A DNA stretch of 10,702 nucleotides from Saprospiraceae bacterium (GTDB lineage Bacteria > Bacteroidota > Bacteroidia > Chitinophagales > Saprospiraceae). This document shows, one piece after another, positions 1-7,872 of the stretch. Location: contig JAJCYJ010000756.1 in NCBI GenBank assembly GCA_029262975.1, positions 1 to 10,702 of the forward strand, given 5' to 3'. The translations under genes and the position numbers were made by a program. Under the pieces are notes generated by a model. The model worked only from the letters and a program-made list of their open reading frames with translations. It was not told the origin of the DNA and ran no database searches. Each line of letters starts with the position of its first letter. Position 1 is the stretch's first letter.

Positions 1-2
1 AG

Positions 3-350
3 CAGTTCGGAAAACCCATCGGACAATTTCAGCTTACACAGAAGAAACTGGCTGAAATGATAACAGAAATCACAAAAGGTCAATTGCTCGCATGGAGACT
101 GGGCACACTGGCTAACGAAAATAAGGCAACACCTGCACAGATATCGATGGCTAAGCGAAACAATGTTTGGATTGCACTCCAAATAGCCCGGGAAGCCAGA
201 CAGATACATGGAGGCATGGGTATTACGAATGAATATCCCATGATGCGGCATTTGATGAATCTTGAGACCGTCTTGACATATGAAGGGACACACGACGTAC
301 ATTTGTTGATAACAGGAATGGATGTGACAGGATTGAATGCCTTCAAATAA
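3..350 (+). CDS. gcdH: Glutaryl-CoA dehydrogenase, C-terminal part (5'-truncated by window edge)
   Basis: FAD-dependent acyl-CoA dehydrogenase that oxidatively decarboxylates glutaryl-CoA to crotonyl-CoA in lysine and tryptophan degradation; cytoplasmic. The reading frame is open from base 3 and an internal ATG at 57 is not the start: residues before it (QFGKPIGQFQLTQKKLAEM) belong to the conserved C-terminal helical domain. As recalled, the sequence closely follows human GCDH across this domain: the Q-L-x-Q-K-K-L-A-x-M stretch, KRNN, the IHGGMGI flavin-binding segment, the RH-MNLE motif, and TYEGTHD, whose Glu is the catalytic base. That last signature separates glutaryl-CoA dehydrogenase from generic short-chain acyl-CoA dehydrogenases. 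The C-terminus (AFK-stop) is at the usual place. About 115 of roughly 390 residues are visible. The next gene, a 2-oxoacid dehydrogenase E1, lies 95 bp downstream on the same strand and is probably transcribed separately. Confidence 0.9.
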   Translation, partial: QFGKPIGQFQLTQKKLAEMITEITKGQLLAWRLGTLANENKATPAQISMAKRNNVWIALQIAREARQIHGGMGITNEYPMMRHLMNLETVLTYEGTHDVHLLITGMDVTGLNAFK

Positions 351-433
351 TCGTTCATTCAAAAATAGCCTTCGACAGAAAAGAACGAGCTTCTGAGACA
401 TAATTTCTTGTTCAAAGTATTTGAATTAGTACA

Positions 434-441
434 TAACTTTG
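434..441 (+). promoter_or_regulatory. Putative Bacteroidota -7 promoter box for the fused E1 gene
   Basis: TAACTTTG matches the Bacteroidota primary sigma factor -7 consensus TAnnTTTG. It ends only 4 bases before the ATG at 446, so transcription would begin about at the start codon, giving a leaderless or nearly leaderless mRNA. A candidate upstream element, TTCTTG at 405-410, is 23 bases away, somewhat long for the TTTG -33 element. No Shine-Dalgarno-like sequence precedes the ATG. The match is a sequence observation; promoter function is inferred. Confidence 0.4.
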
Positions 442-445
442 CATT

Positions 446-2443
446 ATGGAGACAGCAGTGCTACCGATAACTTTTGACCGTACCGGTTTATCAGATGACG
501 TTCTAAAACGTCTTTATTTGAACATGCTTCGACCTCGATTAATAGAGGAAAAGATGCTCATTTTGTTACGCCAGGGTAAAATCAGCAAGTGGTTTTCTGG
601 CATTGGTCAGGAAGCTATATCAGTTGGCGCTACGCTCTCATTGGAGCAGGACGAGATTATATTTCCGATGCATAGAAATCTTGGCGTCTTTACATCCCGT
701 CAAGTTCCGCTCGAAAGATTATTTGCCCAATGGCAAGGTAAAATGTCAGGGTTTACGAAAGGCCGTGATCGTTCATTTCATTTCGGAACTTTAGAATATG
801 GCATTGTCGGGATGATCTCACATCTTGGGCCACAATTATCACTATCTGCAGGAGTGGCGCTTGCCTGCAAATTGAAAAAAGAAGCAAAAATAAGTCTTGC
901 ATTTACCGGAGAAGGAGGCACGAGCCAGGGAGAGTTTCACGAAGCATTGAACGTGGCAGCAGTTTGGCAATTACCCGTAATATTTATTGTTGAAAACAAC
1001 GGGTACGGACTCTCTACGCCCACCAATGAACAATATAAATGTGCACAAATATCTGATCGCGGCAAAGGATATGGTATGCGTTCCATGACTATCGATGGCA
1101 ATAATATTTTAGAAGTTTACCGAACTATTACTACGCTTGCATCTGAATTAAGAGCTACTCCAGAACCCGTTCTGATAGAGTGCATGACATTCCGACAAAG
1201 AGGTCATGAAGAAGCAAGTGGTACCAAATATGTCCCCGAAGAATTGATGTCATACTGGAAAGAGAGAGATCCTGTTAATAATTTCGAGGCGTATTTGTTA
1301 GCTTCGGATATAGTAGATCAACAATTCATCCAGGAAGAAAAGCATAAAATAAAATCAGAAATCAATCATGCGCTGAGAGTTGCTGAAAAAGACAGCCACC
1401 CGACGGCAAGTCTTGCACAGGAGACAAAAGATGTCTATGCGCCGATTGTAGAAAAAACGATACTCCCAAGAACCAGGAATAAAGAATCCATGCGATTCAT
1501 TGATGCATTAGCCCAGGCACACGATCTGGCCTTAGAAAGACATTCCAATTTGGTCTTAATGGGACAGGACATTGCAGATTATGGAGGCGTTTTTAAGATA
1601 ACAGATGGCTTAATGGACAAGTATGGGCGCCATCGTGTCCGAAATACGCCCTTATGTGAGAGTGCCATTGTAGGCATTGGCTTAGGCTTGAGTTTTAAAG
1701 GAATGAAATCCATGATTGAAATGCAATTTGCGGATTTTGTCACATGCGGCTTCAATCAAATAATAAATAATCTTGCCAAGACCCACTATCGCTGGGGAGC
1801 AAATGCCAATGTTGTCATCCGTATGCCTTGTGGTGGTGGCGTCGGTGCCGGACCATTTCATTCACAGACAAATGAAGCGTGGTTTTTTAAAACTCCTGGG
1901 TTGAAAATTGTATACCCTTCTAATCCTGCGGATGCCAAGGGATTATTCCTTGCGAGTATAGAGGATCCCAATCCTGTACTTTTCTTTGAACACAAAGCGC
2001 TTTACAGAAAAGTAACAGATGAAGTTTACACGGAGTACTACACAACTGAAATCGGAAAAGCATCAATTGTGTCTGACGGGACTGATGCTACCATTATCAC
2101 CTATGGTCTCGGTGTACATTGGGCCAAGGAAATTGCTAGCCAACTGGATGCATCAATTGAAATTATTGATTTGCGAAGTCTTTGTCCATTGGACTATGAG
2201 GCTATAGCTAAAAGTGTAATTAAGACACACAGAGTTTTGATACTCCATGAAGATACCTTAGCAGGAGGAATTGGAGGAGAAATATCAGCATACATAAGCG
2301 AACATTTATTCAAACACCTGGATGCCCCTGTCGTTAGAGTTGGTAGTCTTGATACTCCATTCCCATTTGCCAAAGCATTGGAAGAGCAATTTCTTGCAAA
2401 TGCTCAACTCAAGGGTAAATTAGAAATGTTGCTGAGCTACTGA
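446..2443 (+). CDS. Fused alpha/beta E1 subunit of a branched-chain-type 2-oxoacid dehydrogenase complex
   Basis: Thiamine-diphosphate-dependent E1 component that decarboxylates a 2-oxoacid and passes the acyl group to the lipoyl domain of an E2 partner; cytoplasmic. Residues about 20-320 are the alpha part: MLRPRLIEEKML near 27, the ThDP/Mg motif GEGGTSQGEFHEALN from 155 ending in ENN at 183-185, and STPTNEQY after it. The GEG form of the usual GDG motif is also seen in BCKDH alpha subunits. Residues about 345-665 are the beta part: MGQDIADYGGVF near 372, E405 in TPLCESAIVG (cofactor-activating Glu), QFADF near 427, and GPFHSQTNEAWF with the catalytic His at 472. At 665 aa the length fits single-chain alpha-beta fusions common in Bacteroidota. 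Branched-chain 2-oxoacids are the likeliest substrates, but pyruvate or acetoin cannot be excluded. No E2 or E3 gene is in the window. The ATG at 446 keeps the N-terminal helix before MLRPRL. Confidence 0.93.
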   Translation: METAVLPITFDRTGLSDDVLKRLYLNMLRPRLIEEKMLILLRQGKISKWFSGIGQEAISVGATLSLEQDEIIFPMHRNLGVFTSRQVPLERLFAQWQGKMSGFTKGRDRSFHFGTLEYGIVGMISHLGPQLSLSAGVALACKLKKEAKISLAFTGEGGTSQGEFHEALNVAAVWQLPVIFIVENNGYGLSTPTNEQYKCAQISDRGKGYGMRSMTIDGNNILEVYRTITTLASELRATPEPVLIECMTFRQRGHEEASGTKYVPEELMSYWKERDPVNNFEAYLLASDIVDQQFIQEEKHKIKSEINHALRVAEKDSHPTASLAQETKDVYAPIVEKTILPRTRNKESMRFIDALAQAHDLALERHSNLVLMGQDIADYGGVFKITDGLMDKYGRHRVRNTPLCESAIVGIGLGLSFKGMKSMIEMQFADFVTCGFNQIINNLAKTHYRWGANANVVIRMPCGGGVGAGPFHSQTNEAWFFKTPGLKIVYPSNPADAKGLFLASIEDPNPVLFFEHKALYRKVTDEVYTEYYTTEIGKASIVSDGTDATIITYGLGVHWAKEIASQLDASIEIIDLRSLCPLDYEAIAKSVIKTHRVLILHEDTLAGGIGGEISAYISEHLFKHLDAPVVRVGSLDTPFPFAKALEEQFLANAQLKGKLEMLLSY

Positions 2444-2493
2444 TATCGTTATTAATTGTAACTATTAATTGAAATAGAACGCCCAGTTTCGAA

Positions 2494-2520
2494 TCCCATT
2501 AAGTTTACAATTAAATGGGA
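2494..2520. terminator. Possible weak bidirectional terminator hairpin between convergent genes
   Basis: TCCCATT (2494-2500) and AATGGGA (2514-2520) form a perfect 7-bp stem around a 13-nt loop. It lies between the stop of the E1 gene (+ strand) and the end of the DUF6624-like gene (- strand), where a shared terminator would be expected. No clear U-tract follows on either side, so intrinsic termination is uncertain. Confidence 0.3.
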
Positions 2521-2549
2521 GTTACGGTTGCATATCGATTTCCTCCATT

Positions 2550-3233
2550 TCATTCTTTGGCATTAGTCTGTTTTCTCTTTTCAAATTCTTCAGACCTTTT
2601 TATTTGCTCTTCAAGGTTCCATTCAAAATCAAATCTGTTTCTTAAATGCTCGGCAATTGGAACCAAACCAATTTCAGCTCTTCTTTTATCAATATTGACA
2701 GGGTCATAAACAGGCCAAACATTAAAGCTTTTAGTTTCAGGATAGTATTTCATCTGTCCGCCATAAATTTGTAATTCATCTTTTTCTGTTGCAATTCTAT
2801 CCTCTGTTCTAACTAAGAATCGTGGCTCCAATTTTTTATCATTTACAGCTTTCCGCATCATTGGAAGATATTTGATTCGCACCTCCTGGTCCGAATGTTG
2901 AATGACATTACAAATTGCCAAATTACCTCTTTCCCCGATCATATTTCTTGTCGGCCAACCATATTTATCCAGTATATCTTTTACTTTTCTTTCATTAACA
3001 ATGTGATTCTTTTCGTAAATTCTTTGTTGTATTTGAGCTTCTTCTGATGCTACACCATAGATTTTCATTAAAGAATCCCTCAGGGTTATTGGTTCTTGTT
3101 CGGTCCTCCATATTGTATCCAGAACAGCAATTAATTCAACAGCATTTTGTTCAGAAGTTTGTGTTTCATTAGCATTCTTTTGTGAACACGCCATTGCAAG
3201 TAACAATGATATTCCAAATACTATTTTTGTCAT
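2550..3233 (-). CDS. DUF6624-like lipoprotein
   Basis: Predicted exported lipoprotein of 227 aa when started at the ATG at 3233. This start puts a typical lipoprotein signal at the N-terminus (MTKIVFGISLLLAMAC, lipobox LAMAC, then SQKN); an ATG 13 codons upstream adds a polar stretch and is less likely. The middle carries DILDKYGWPT, GNLAICNVIQHSD, then YLPMMRKAV, an RTEDRI segment, a YGGQMKY motif and NVWPVYDP, followed by RRAEIGLVPIAEH. This succession (YGWP, QH-D, LP, DR, YGTQ-like, P-D) is what I recall for the DUF6624 family, whose biochemical role is unknown. The last 30 residues are charged and probably helical. It is the last - strand gene, converging on the E1 gene. The 122-bp gap upstream holds only a 23-codon ORF, and no TAnnTTTG promoter match is seen. 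Confidence 0.75.
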   Translation of the reverse strand: MTKIVFGISLLLAMACSQKNANETQTSEQNAVELIAVLDTIWRTEQEPITLRDSLMKIYGVASEEAQIQQRIYEKNHIVNERKVKDILDKYGWPTRNMIGERGNLAICNVIQHSDQEVRIKYLPMMRKAVNDKKLEPRFLVRTEDRIATEKDELQIYGGQMKYYPETKSFNVWPVYDPVNIDKRRAEIGLVPIAEHLRNRFDFEWNLEEQIKRSEEFEKRKQTNAKE

Positions 3234-3284
3234 AATTGTGAATTTTATTTTGTTTGTTAAGTATGTCAACATCTCGTTTATGCA

Positions 3285-3356
3285 TTATGGTGGCATCCAA
3301 CCGGCATATATATCATACAAATAATTATCAGTTCGACTTTTAATTACTTCTTCCAT
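3285..3356 (-). CDS. Tiny ORF overlapping the methyltransferase stop (23 aa, doubtful)
   Basis: The ATG shares a base with the methyltransferase stop codon (TAATG), a typical translational-coupling arrangement, and reads MEEVIKSRTDNYLYDIYAGW then MPP-stop. The peptide matches nothing I recognise. It could be a real short peptide, the start of a gene truncated by rearrangement, or chance. The stop at 3285-3287 lies about 50 bp before the DUF6624-like gene start. Confidence 0.2.
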   Translation of the reverse strand: MEEVIKSRTDNYLYDIYAGWMPP

Positions 3357-4069
3357 TAACTTTTCCGAATGGCTCTAAAACACATAAAGGCTGGGAAATT
3401 ATTTAGTTCTTCAAAATGTTTCGGGTCGAGTTTTTCAAATTCCTCTGTTGGTTTTGGTTCGATTAGTTTGTCAATATAAAAACCATTATTTGTTAGTGGC
3501 ATTAAACATTCATTTAAAGGTCTCCTAAAGCTATTTATCTCAACTGGTTTTCCAAATCCTTTCCAGGTACAAGTGACATGTTCAATTTCAAAATAAGTCT
3601 TTGAATTAAAGTAGTTATATTCAAAGAAGGGATGCTCTATAGATATGACGAGTTGGCCATTTGGCTTCAAAACTCTGTAAAATTCTTTAATAGTTAAATT
3701 CCAATCCTGAACATAATTCAGTGCCAAAGCACACAGAACTATATCAAAAGATTGAGCTTCCAACCTTTTAAATGGCTTAGATAAGTCGTGGACAAAAAAG
3801 TTGGCCAATTCTTTATTTCGTTCTTTGGCTAAGCTTACCATTTTAGGACTAATATCGAAACCAGTTACATTTGCCCCTCGTGATATAAAAATTTCGGCAT
3901 ATTTCCCTGGCCCACAGGCAGCATCAAGAATTGATTTACCATTAACTTCGCTAATTAAATTAAGTGTATTGGGTCTATCGTAATATGCATTATGAGGTTG
4001 GTGTTCAATCAAATCATTATACTTTTCAGCCATTGTTTCGTATGCTGAAATAATTTTCTCTTTTATCAT
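3356..4069 (-). CDS. Class I SAM-dependent methyltransferase
   Basis: A 237-aa cytoplasmic methyltransferase of the Methyltransf_11/25 type with a Rossmann-like fold. Motif I is ILDAACGPGKYAE at 47-59 (the glycine-rich S-adenosylmethionine loop), followed by GANVTGFDIS, where Asp72 should bind the ribose hydroxyls, VHDL at 93-96, FDIVLCALALNYV at 108-120 (motif IV region) and FYRVLKPNGQLVIS at 130-143 (post-motif region). The C-terminal third, with HPFFEYNYF and a Trp/Phe-rich stretch, would form the substrate lid; the sequence does not identify the substrate. Length is normal for a stand-alone small-molecule methyltransferase. Its ATG overlaps the stop of a 46-aa ORF by 4 bases (ATGA), and that ORF starts 2 nt after the serine hydrolase gene, so the three are probably one transcript. 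Confidence 0.85.
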   Translation of the reverse strand: MIKEKIISAYETMAEKYNDLIEHQPHNAYYDRPNTLNLISEVNGKSILDAACGPGKYAEIFISRGANVTGFDISPKMVSLAKERNKELANFFVHDLSKPFKRLEAQSFDIVLCALALNYVQDWNLTIKEFYRVLKPNGQLVISIEHPFFEYNYFNSKTYFEIEHVTCTWKGFGKPVEINSFRRPLNECLMPLTNNGFYIDKLIEPKPTEEFEKLDPKHFEELNNFPAFMCFRAIRKS

Positions 4070-4206
4070 TTTCCAGGATTGACAACTTTTGTAAATATTT
4101 CTTTTTGATGATGGAAAACAAGAATACTAAGTGCAGCCTTCTGATAGTCGGATTTGATTTGTAATAAAGTGTCACCTGCTTTCTGTTCCAGAATTCCCCA
4201 TTTCAT
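4066..4206 (-). CDS. Hypothetical 46-aa protein between serine hydrolase and methyltransferase
   Basis: A short ORF starting at the ATG at 4206, 2 nt after the serine hydrolase stop, and ending in TGA that overlaps the methyltransferase ATG by 4 bases. It reads MKWGILEQKAGDTLLQIKSD, then YQKAALSILVFHHQKEIFTK, then VVNPGK. I do not recognise it. Its composition looks protein-like (mixed alpha/beta, basic, no signal peptide or membrane segment). The exact fit between two genes, with coupling overlaps on both sides, argues for translation. It could instead be the remnant of a longer gene or of a C-terminal domain once joined to the hydrolase. Confidence 0.45.
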   Translation of the reverse strand: MKWGILEQKAGDTLLQIKSDYQKAALSILVFHHQKEIFTKVVNPGK

Positions 4207-4208
4207 AT

Positions 4209-5300
4209 TTAATCTAATGCAGCAAATATTTTGCTCATAATGGCATAAGACCTTCCATGTCCATATCCTGGACCGTAAGCACTTGAGGTAAGAGCAATAA
4301 TCATTTTCTCGTCGGGCACCACTACCAGATGATTGCCCCCATTGCCAGATGCAAATAGATAGTCCAGGTTTTTCTTACCAAAAGTTCTGGAGGTTTTATA
4401 CCACATCATGCCGTATGAATCTGCCAATGAGATAATTTCGGAAAGGTCAAAGTTTTCGTGAGTCACCAATTCTTTAATAAATTTTGGGTCAATGATTTGG
4501 TTGCCGTCCCAGTCGCCTTCGTTCACAACCAATAAGCCCAATTTAGCAAAATCTAATGTTGAAATATACAAATTCCCAGCAGCTCCAGTTTGATTCGAAG
4601 CATTGGTATACCAATAGACCTGTTCAATTCCCAAAGGGTCAAATAATTTTTGTTGGGCATAATCTCTAAGACTCATTCCTGATGCCTCTTCGATTGCCAA
4701 GCCAATCAGTACAGCATTAATATCCGCATACACCCATTCTTGGCCAGGCTGAGACTGAAGGGGAACATTGAGGAGGTACTCCTTCCAATCGTCTCTTGCA
4801 ATCCAGTTTCCTGCATGACCGATAGTTTGTGGTTTTTCTGTATCCGCATCCAGTCCTGAAGACATGTCAAGGAGATGTCTGAGTTTTATTTTTTTGTAGT
4901 CCTCATTGATAGAGGAATAATTACTTTCAGAGAAAAGAGAGTGAACGTTTTGATCTAAATTTTCAATTAGACCATCGTTCAATGCAACGCCCAAAAGCAA
5001 TGCAGTGACACTTTTCCCTGCTGAGCGGATATCATGAATAGAATTCCTCCAGAAGGAATTAAAGTACTCTTCTATGATAATGTGATTATCTTTTATTACT
5101 ACCAGCCCCCGAAAATCTTTATGTGGCGTCTTCTGTATGGCATCTAAAAGAATCGCAATGGAATCTCTATTAAAACCTGCTTCTTATAAAGAGGCGTTAG
5201 ATAATTCTTTGCTTTTCGGTTTTAGTTCATTGGGTTTAATTCTTTGTCCATTGGAACAAGAAAAGTAGAATAAACATAATAATAGGATGATTGCTTTCAT
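4209..5300 (-). pseudogene. Serine hydrolase (beta-lactamase/esterase family) lipoprotein interrupted by an in-frame TAA
   Basis: From the ATG at 5300 the frame encodes a lipoprotein signal (MKAIILLLCLFYFSC, then SNGQR) and, apart from one TAA at codon 39 (5184-5186), stays open to 4209. The full product would be about 363 codons, normal for the beta-lactamase/class VIII esterase-like family. After the stop come DFRGLVVIKDN (62-72), then IRSAGKSV with the SxxK nucleophile pair at Ser93 and Lys96, a downstream Tyr-Ala-Asp-Ile-Asn motif (YxN-like general base), LFDPLGI, and the C-terminal GNGGNHLVVVPDEKMIIAL strand in place of KTG. No ATG lies between the TAA and the active site; the first usable TTG (5000) is after SxxK, so a product from there would be dead. 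This is a recent nonsense mutation, a sequencing error or a readthrough case. It leads a likely operon with the 46-aa ORF and the methyltransferase. Confidence 0.8.
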
Positions 5301-5326
5301 GTTTAAATTTTGTTTATTACTGGTAC

Positions 5327-5341
5327 CACATTGTATATGTG
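5327..5341. repeat. Short hairpin between two - strand genes
   Basis: In the 95-bp gap between the sugar-dehydrogenase-like gene and the serine hydrolase, CACAT-TGTAT-ATGTG forms a 5-bp stem with a 5-nt loop, flanked by the imperfect pair GGTAC / GTGCC. It may be part of a weak terminator or a degenerate recombination site. Alone, the stem is short enough to occur by chance. Confidence 0.25.
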
Positions 5342-5395
5342 AAGTGCCACTTTTACGGAGCATAAAGGTCTATAAGTTGTTGGCTATTTCTTTTA

Positions 5396-6565
5396 TTATT
5401 TACTAATCTTTACAATCATTCCATTTGATGTTCTAAGTTCATTTCCTTCAATTAATGCAATTATATCCCCGCTCGGTAATTGCTTAATTGTCCTTACTCT
5501 TCCTTCAATATTCAGTCCAAAAGTTTCATCAGTTTTACGATTATACTTCATCAGTCTTCTATAAGCCAGTGAACCGAAAAGAAAATAATCATTCCAATCC
5601 GTAATATTACTTTCACTTACTTTTAATAGGCATGCGGGTGCTATGGCTTGACCTCCATCATAAGTCGGAACTGTCCAATAATATTCCGGAAAAACCGAAA
5701 ATACGGCCGCAGAATCTTCTGAAATTGTTGAAACCCACGCACCATCATAATTGATACCATAGGTGAAGAGGGGCCAACCATAATTCTTCCCCTTTACTAT
5801 TACATTAAATTCATCACCACCCTTAGGGCCATGTTCAACACCAAAAAGCGTATTGTTTGATTCGTTTAAAAATAAACCTTGCACATCTCTATGACCATAG
5901 CTCCAAATTGTTGTGGGCGAAGTCAAGCCATCAAAAACCGGATTGTCAGAAGGTATGCTCCCATCTTCCATCAACCTGTGAATCTTACCGGCATCCACAT
6001 TAAGGTCTTGTGCATACAAAATTGGGTTCGTATTAGTTGAAAGGTCGGAAATTCCGACATTAAGAAAAAAATGGACTTCATCCTCCCATACAATCCTCAT
6101 CCCGTTCCCCGTATAATTTTGGCTCCTTGTTGAAAAAATAGTCTCTAATTGAGTAGCAGTATTGTTCTCTATCTTTAAACGAGAAACTTTTGCTAAACCA
6201 TCAGCATCTAAGTATGAAATATATATCCAAGAATTGGATGAGTAGTTGGGATGAATACTGACATCCATCAATCCACCATGTAAAATTGCACGTATTCCTG
6301 GGACACCGAAGGTTACAACCTCTGGCATTCCAGTTATCTCGGTAAGGTTTCCATCAATAAAATGGAACATCTTCCCTACACTATCTGTGATAAAATATTC
6401 ATTTTCTTGTATTATGGCTATTCCGTACGGAATGGTAAACCCTTGTGCAATCGTATCTATGGAAAAGGAGTCATTACTAATAGGGTAAGGCGAATCTGGA
6501 ACTTTTATTATGTTATTGTTGCAGCTAATCAAACAACCAAATAAAAGTATAACAAATAATTTCAC
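5396..6565 (-). CDS. PQQ-dependent sugar dehydrogenase-like (GSDH family) lipoprotein
   Basis: A 389-aa exported beta-propeller protein of the glucose/sorbosone dehydrogenase family, which includes soluble PQQ aldose dehydrogenases such as YliI. The N-terminus is a lipoprotein signal (MKLFVILLFGCLISC, then NNN). The start codon is GTG at 6565; no upstream in-frame ATG exists and the signal peptide fixes it there. Family features in order: FTIPYGIAI near 43, HGGLMDVSIHPNY at 96-108, AGKIHRLMEDGSIP with DNPVF near 192-211, IWSYGHRDVQGL at 220-231, EHGPKGGDEFNVI at 244-256, NYGWPLFTYGINYDG at 261-275 and PSGDIIAL near 364. The segment that usually carries the catalytic base, a His-x-Gly-x-Arg type motif, reads YTGNGMRI (151-158) with no His, so activity on sugars is doubtful. 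The GGDE Ca/PQQ region looks kept. It is separated by 156 bp from the DUF6544-like gene upstream and shows no recognisable promoter box. Confidence 0.85.
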   Translation of the reverse strand: MKLFVILLFGCLISCNNNIIKVPDSPYPISNDSFSIDTIAQGFTIPYGIAIIQENEYFITDSVGKMFHFIDGNLTEITGMPEVVTFGVPGIRAILHGGLMDVSIHPNYSSNSWIYISYLDADGLAKVSRLKIENNTATQLETIFSTRSQNYTGNGMRIVWEDEVHFFLNVGISDLSTNTNPILYAQDLNVDAGKIHRLMEDGSIPSDNPVFDGLTSPTTIWSYGHRDVQGLFLNESNNTLFGVEHGPKGGDEFNVIVKGKNYGWPLFTYGINYDGAWVSTISEDSAAVFSVFPEYYWTVPTYDGGQAIAPACLLKVSESNITDWNDYFLFGSLAYRRLMKYNRKTDETFGLNIEGRVRTIKQLPSGDIIALIEGNELRTSNGMIVKISK

Positions 6566-6721
6566 AGTAATAATTCGTTTTGGGTAATGCGCGTTTATTC
6601 TCTTTTTCGAGAAAAGTTTGGTAACTAAAGAGAAACACTTTTAAATTCTAAAAAATATTTCGATTTTTGTTGACTTTAAAATAAAGCATCTACTCTTGTT
6701 CTATCACTTACAACTCTATTC

Positions 6722-7840
6722 TTAATATTCAGAAATAACCACTGGCATTTTTTGCACATTGTATTTAATGTTTGTTATTTTTATCTTTAACCAAGTCCAA
6801 TTACCATTTTCTAATTTCCAATCCGCTTTTGCTTCCACGGGTATTTTTATCCCATTCCGATCTTCGGTTTTAGTCGCGGTTACAGTCCATTCGGTAGGTT
6901 CGGTATCATTTGCATCTTTATAGCGCATTGCAACGAATTTTCTAAAATTTCCATTTTTGCCAAAGTGGAACACACCCGATCCTTTTGTTCCATTAAATTC
7001 AATTGTAGCCTTGGCGGAATGATTATCAATTGTTTCCCAAATAATATGAGAGCTTAAGGCGAAAGTAGGAAACCAAACTATTTCGGCTAAATATCGTTGC
7101 AATGTTGCCTGATTAACCTTTTTATCATTTTTTACATTTGCAATTGGAAAGAGGGAGCACATCTTAATTATCATTTCTCCTTGTCCATTTTCAAATTTGT
7201 CTCTCCCGACCACATTTAACAATGGATTCATTTTTAGATGTACCGACCAATTAAAACCAGGCGGTTCAATTGTGAAGTGCTGCTTGGCCTTTCCCTTGGT
7301 CCATCCTTTTTGCCCTGGTTTCATTAACATCTGTAGGTCCTGTTCTAAATAAACGTTATAAACCGCTCCTTTGCCAATTGCTCCACTATTCAATAACCAT
7401 TTTTGAACTATTGCTGGCAAGTCCAAAATCATATGATCCGTAATGATGTTTTTATCTATGGTGTTTGAATTTTCAAACAATTTTGCTGTTTCATCACTCA
7501 CCATTTTATTAAAGTTAAAAGTTGAATATGCAAGTACTATTAAAACGAGAATAATCAAATTTACAATTGTACCGAATTTTGCCTCACTCCAATAATTTAT
7601 TATTAAAAACTGGGAAAGGATCACACCCACGATTCCAATAATCCACCAATAATTAGATTGTGCAATTAATAGAACCGTGGAAATAGTTATAAAAACAAAA
7701 GTCAATAGCCATACTATTCCAAATGATTTGGAAATCGGTAGTGAAATCGCATTAAATTCAACTATACCGAATGCTTTAAGAAATCCCAGTAAATGGATAA
7801 TTCCATGTATTCCAATAAATATAGATAAAGCTATTCGCAT
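6722..7840 (-). CDS. DUF6544-like membrane protein with four N-terminal TM segments
   Basis: A 372-aa protein with hydrophobic helices at about 3-24 (containing HGIIHLLGFLKAF), 41-60, 64-83 and 90-108, then a soluble part of about 250 residues. The soluble part includes LPAIVQKWLLNSGAIGKG near 140-157, a WTKGKAKQHF / PPGFNWSVHLKMNPL stretch, GQGEMIIKMCSLFPI, LQRYLAEIVWFPTFAL, and a C-terminal beta-rich segment with AMRYKD and a W-LENG-WTW pattern. The LQRYLAE-WFP motif and the HGxIHLLGF head match what I remember of DUF6544/DUF6920-type proteins; the molecular function is unknown. The C-terminal domain resembles outer-membrane-lipoprotein or lipid-binding beta folds only in a general sense. 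It is flanked by 156 bp downstream and 320 bp of gene-poor DNA upstream, so it is probably monocistronic. The ATG at 7840 begins directly with the first membrane helix. Confidence 0.7.
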   Translation of the reverse strand: MRIALSIFIGIHGIIHLLGFLKAFGIVEFNAISLPISKSFGIVWLLTFVFITISTVLLIAQSNYWWIIGIVGVILSQFLIINYWSEAKFGTIVNLIILVLIVLAYSTFNFNKMVSDETAKLFENSNTIDKNIITDHMILDLPAIVQKWLLNSGAIGKGAVYNVYLEQDLQMLMKPGQKGWTKGKAKQHFTIEPPGFNWSVHLKMNPLLNVVGRDKFENGQGEMIIKMCSLFPIANVKNDKKVNQATLQRYLAEIVWFPTFALSSHIIWETIDNHSAKATIEFNGTKGSGVFHFGKNGNFRKFVAMRYKDANDTEPTEWTVTATKTEDRNGIKIPVEAKADWKLENGNWTWLKIKITNIKYNVQKMPVVISEY

Positions 7841-7872
7841 TGTTTTTTCTGGTTGTAGCCAAGGTCTTCGAG

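Noticed and set aside
80..358. A 92-codon - strand ORF at the left edge
   Set aside because: It is entirely antisense to the glutaryl-CoA dehydrogenase C-terminus, which matches its family strongly.
351..388. TCGTTC / GAACGA inverted repeat after gcdH as a terminator
   Set aside because: A 6-bp stem with a loop of about 26 nt and no following T-tract is too weak to call.
2481..2500. tRNA T-arm-like sequence (GTTTCGAATCCC)
   Set aside because: The T-loop-like TTCGAAT is present but the flanking stem bases do not pair, and no acceptor, D-arm or anticodon arm can be built around it.
3234..3272. Upstream ATG for the DUF6624-like gene
   Set aside because: It would place 13 mostly polar residues before a complete lipoprotein signal; the ATG at 3233 gives the normal signal-peptide length.
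4209..5000. A 263-aa serine hydrolase starting at TTG 5000 as an intact gene
   Set aside because: That start excludes Ser93 and Lys96 of the SxxK motif and the signal peptide, both readable upstream in the same frame; the locus is better described as one interrupted gene.
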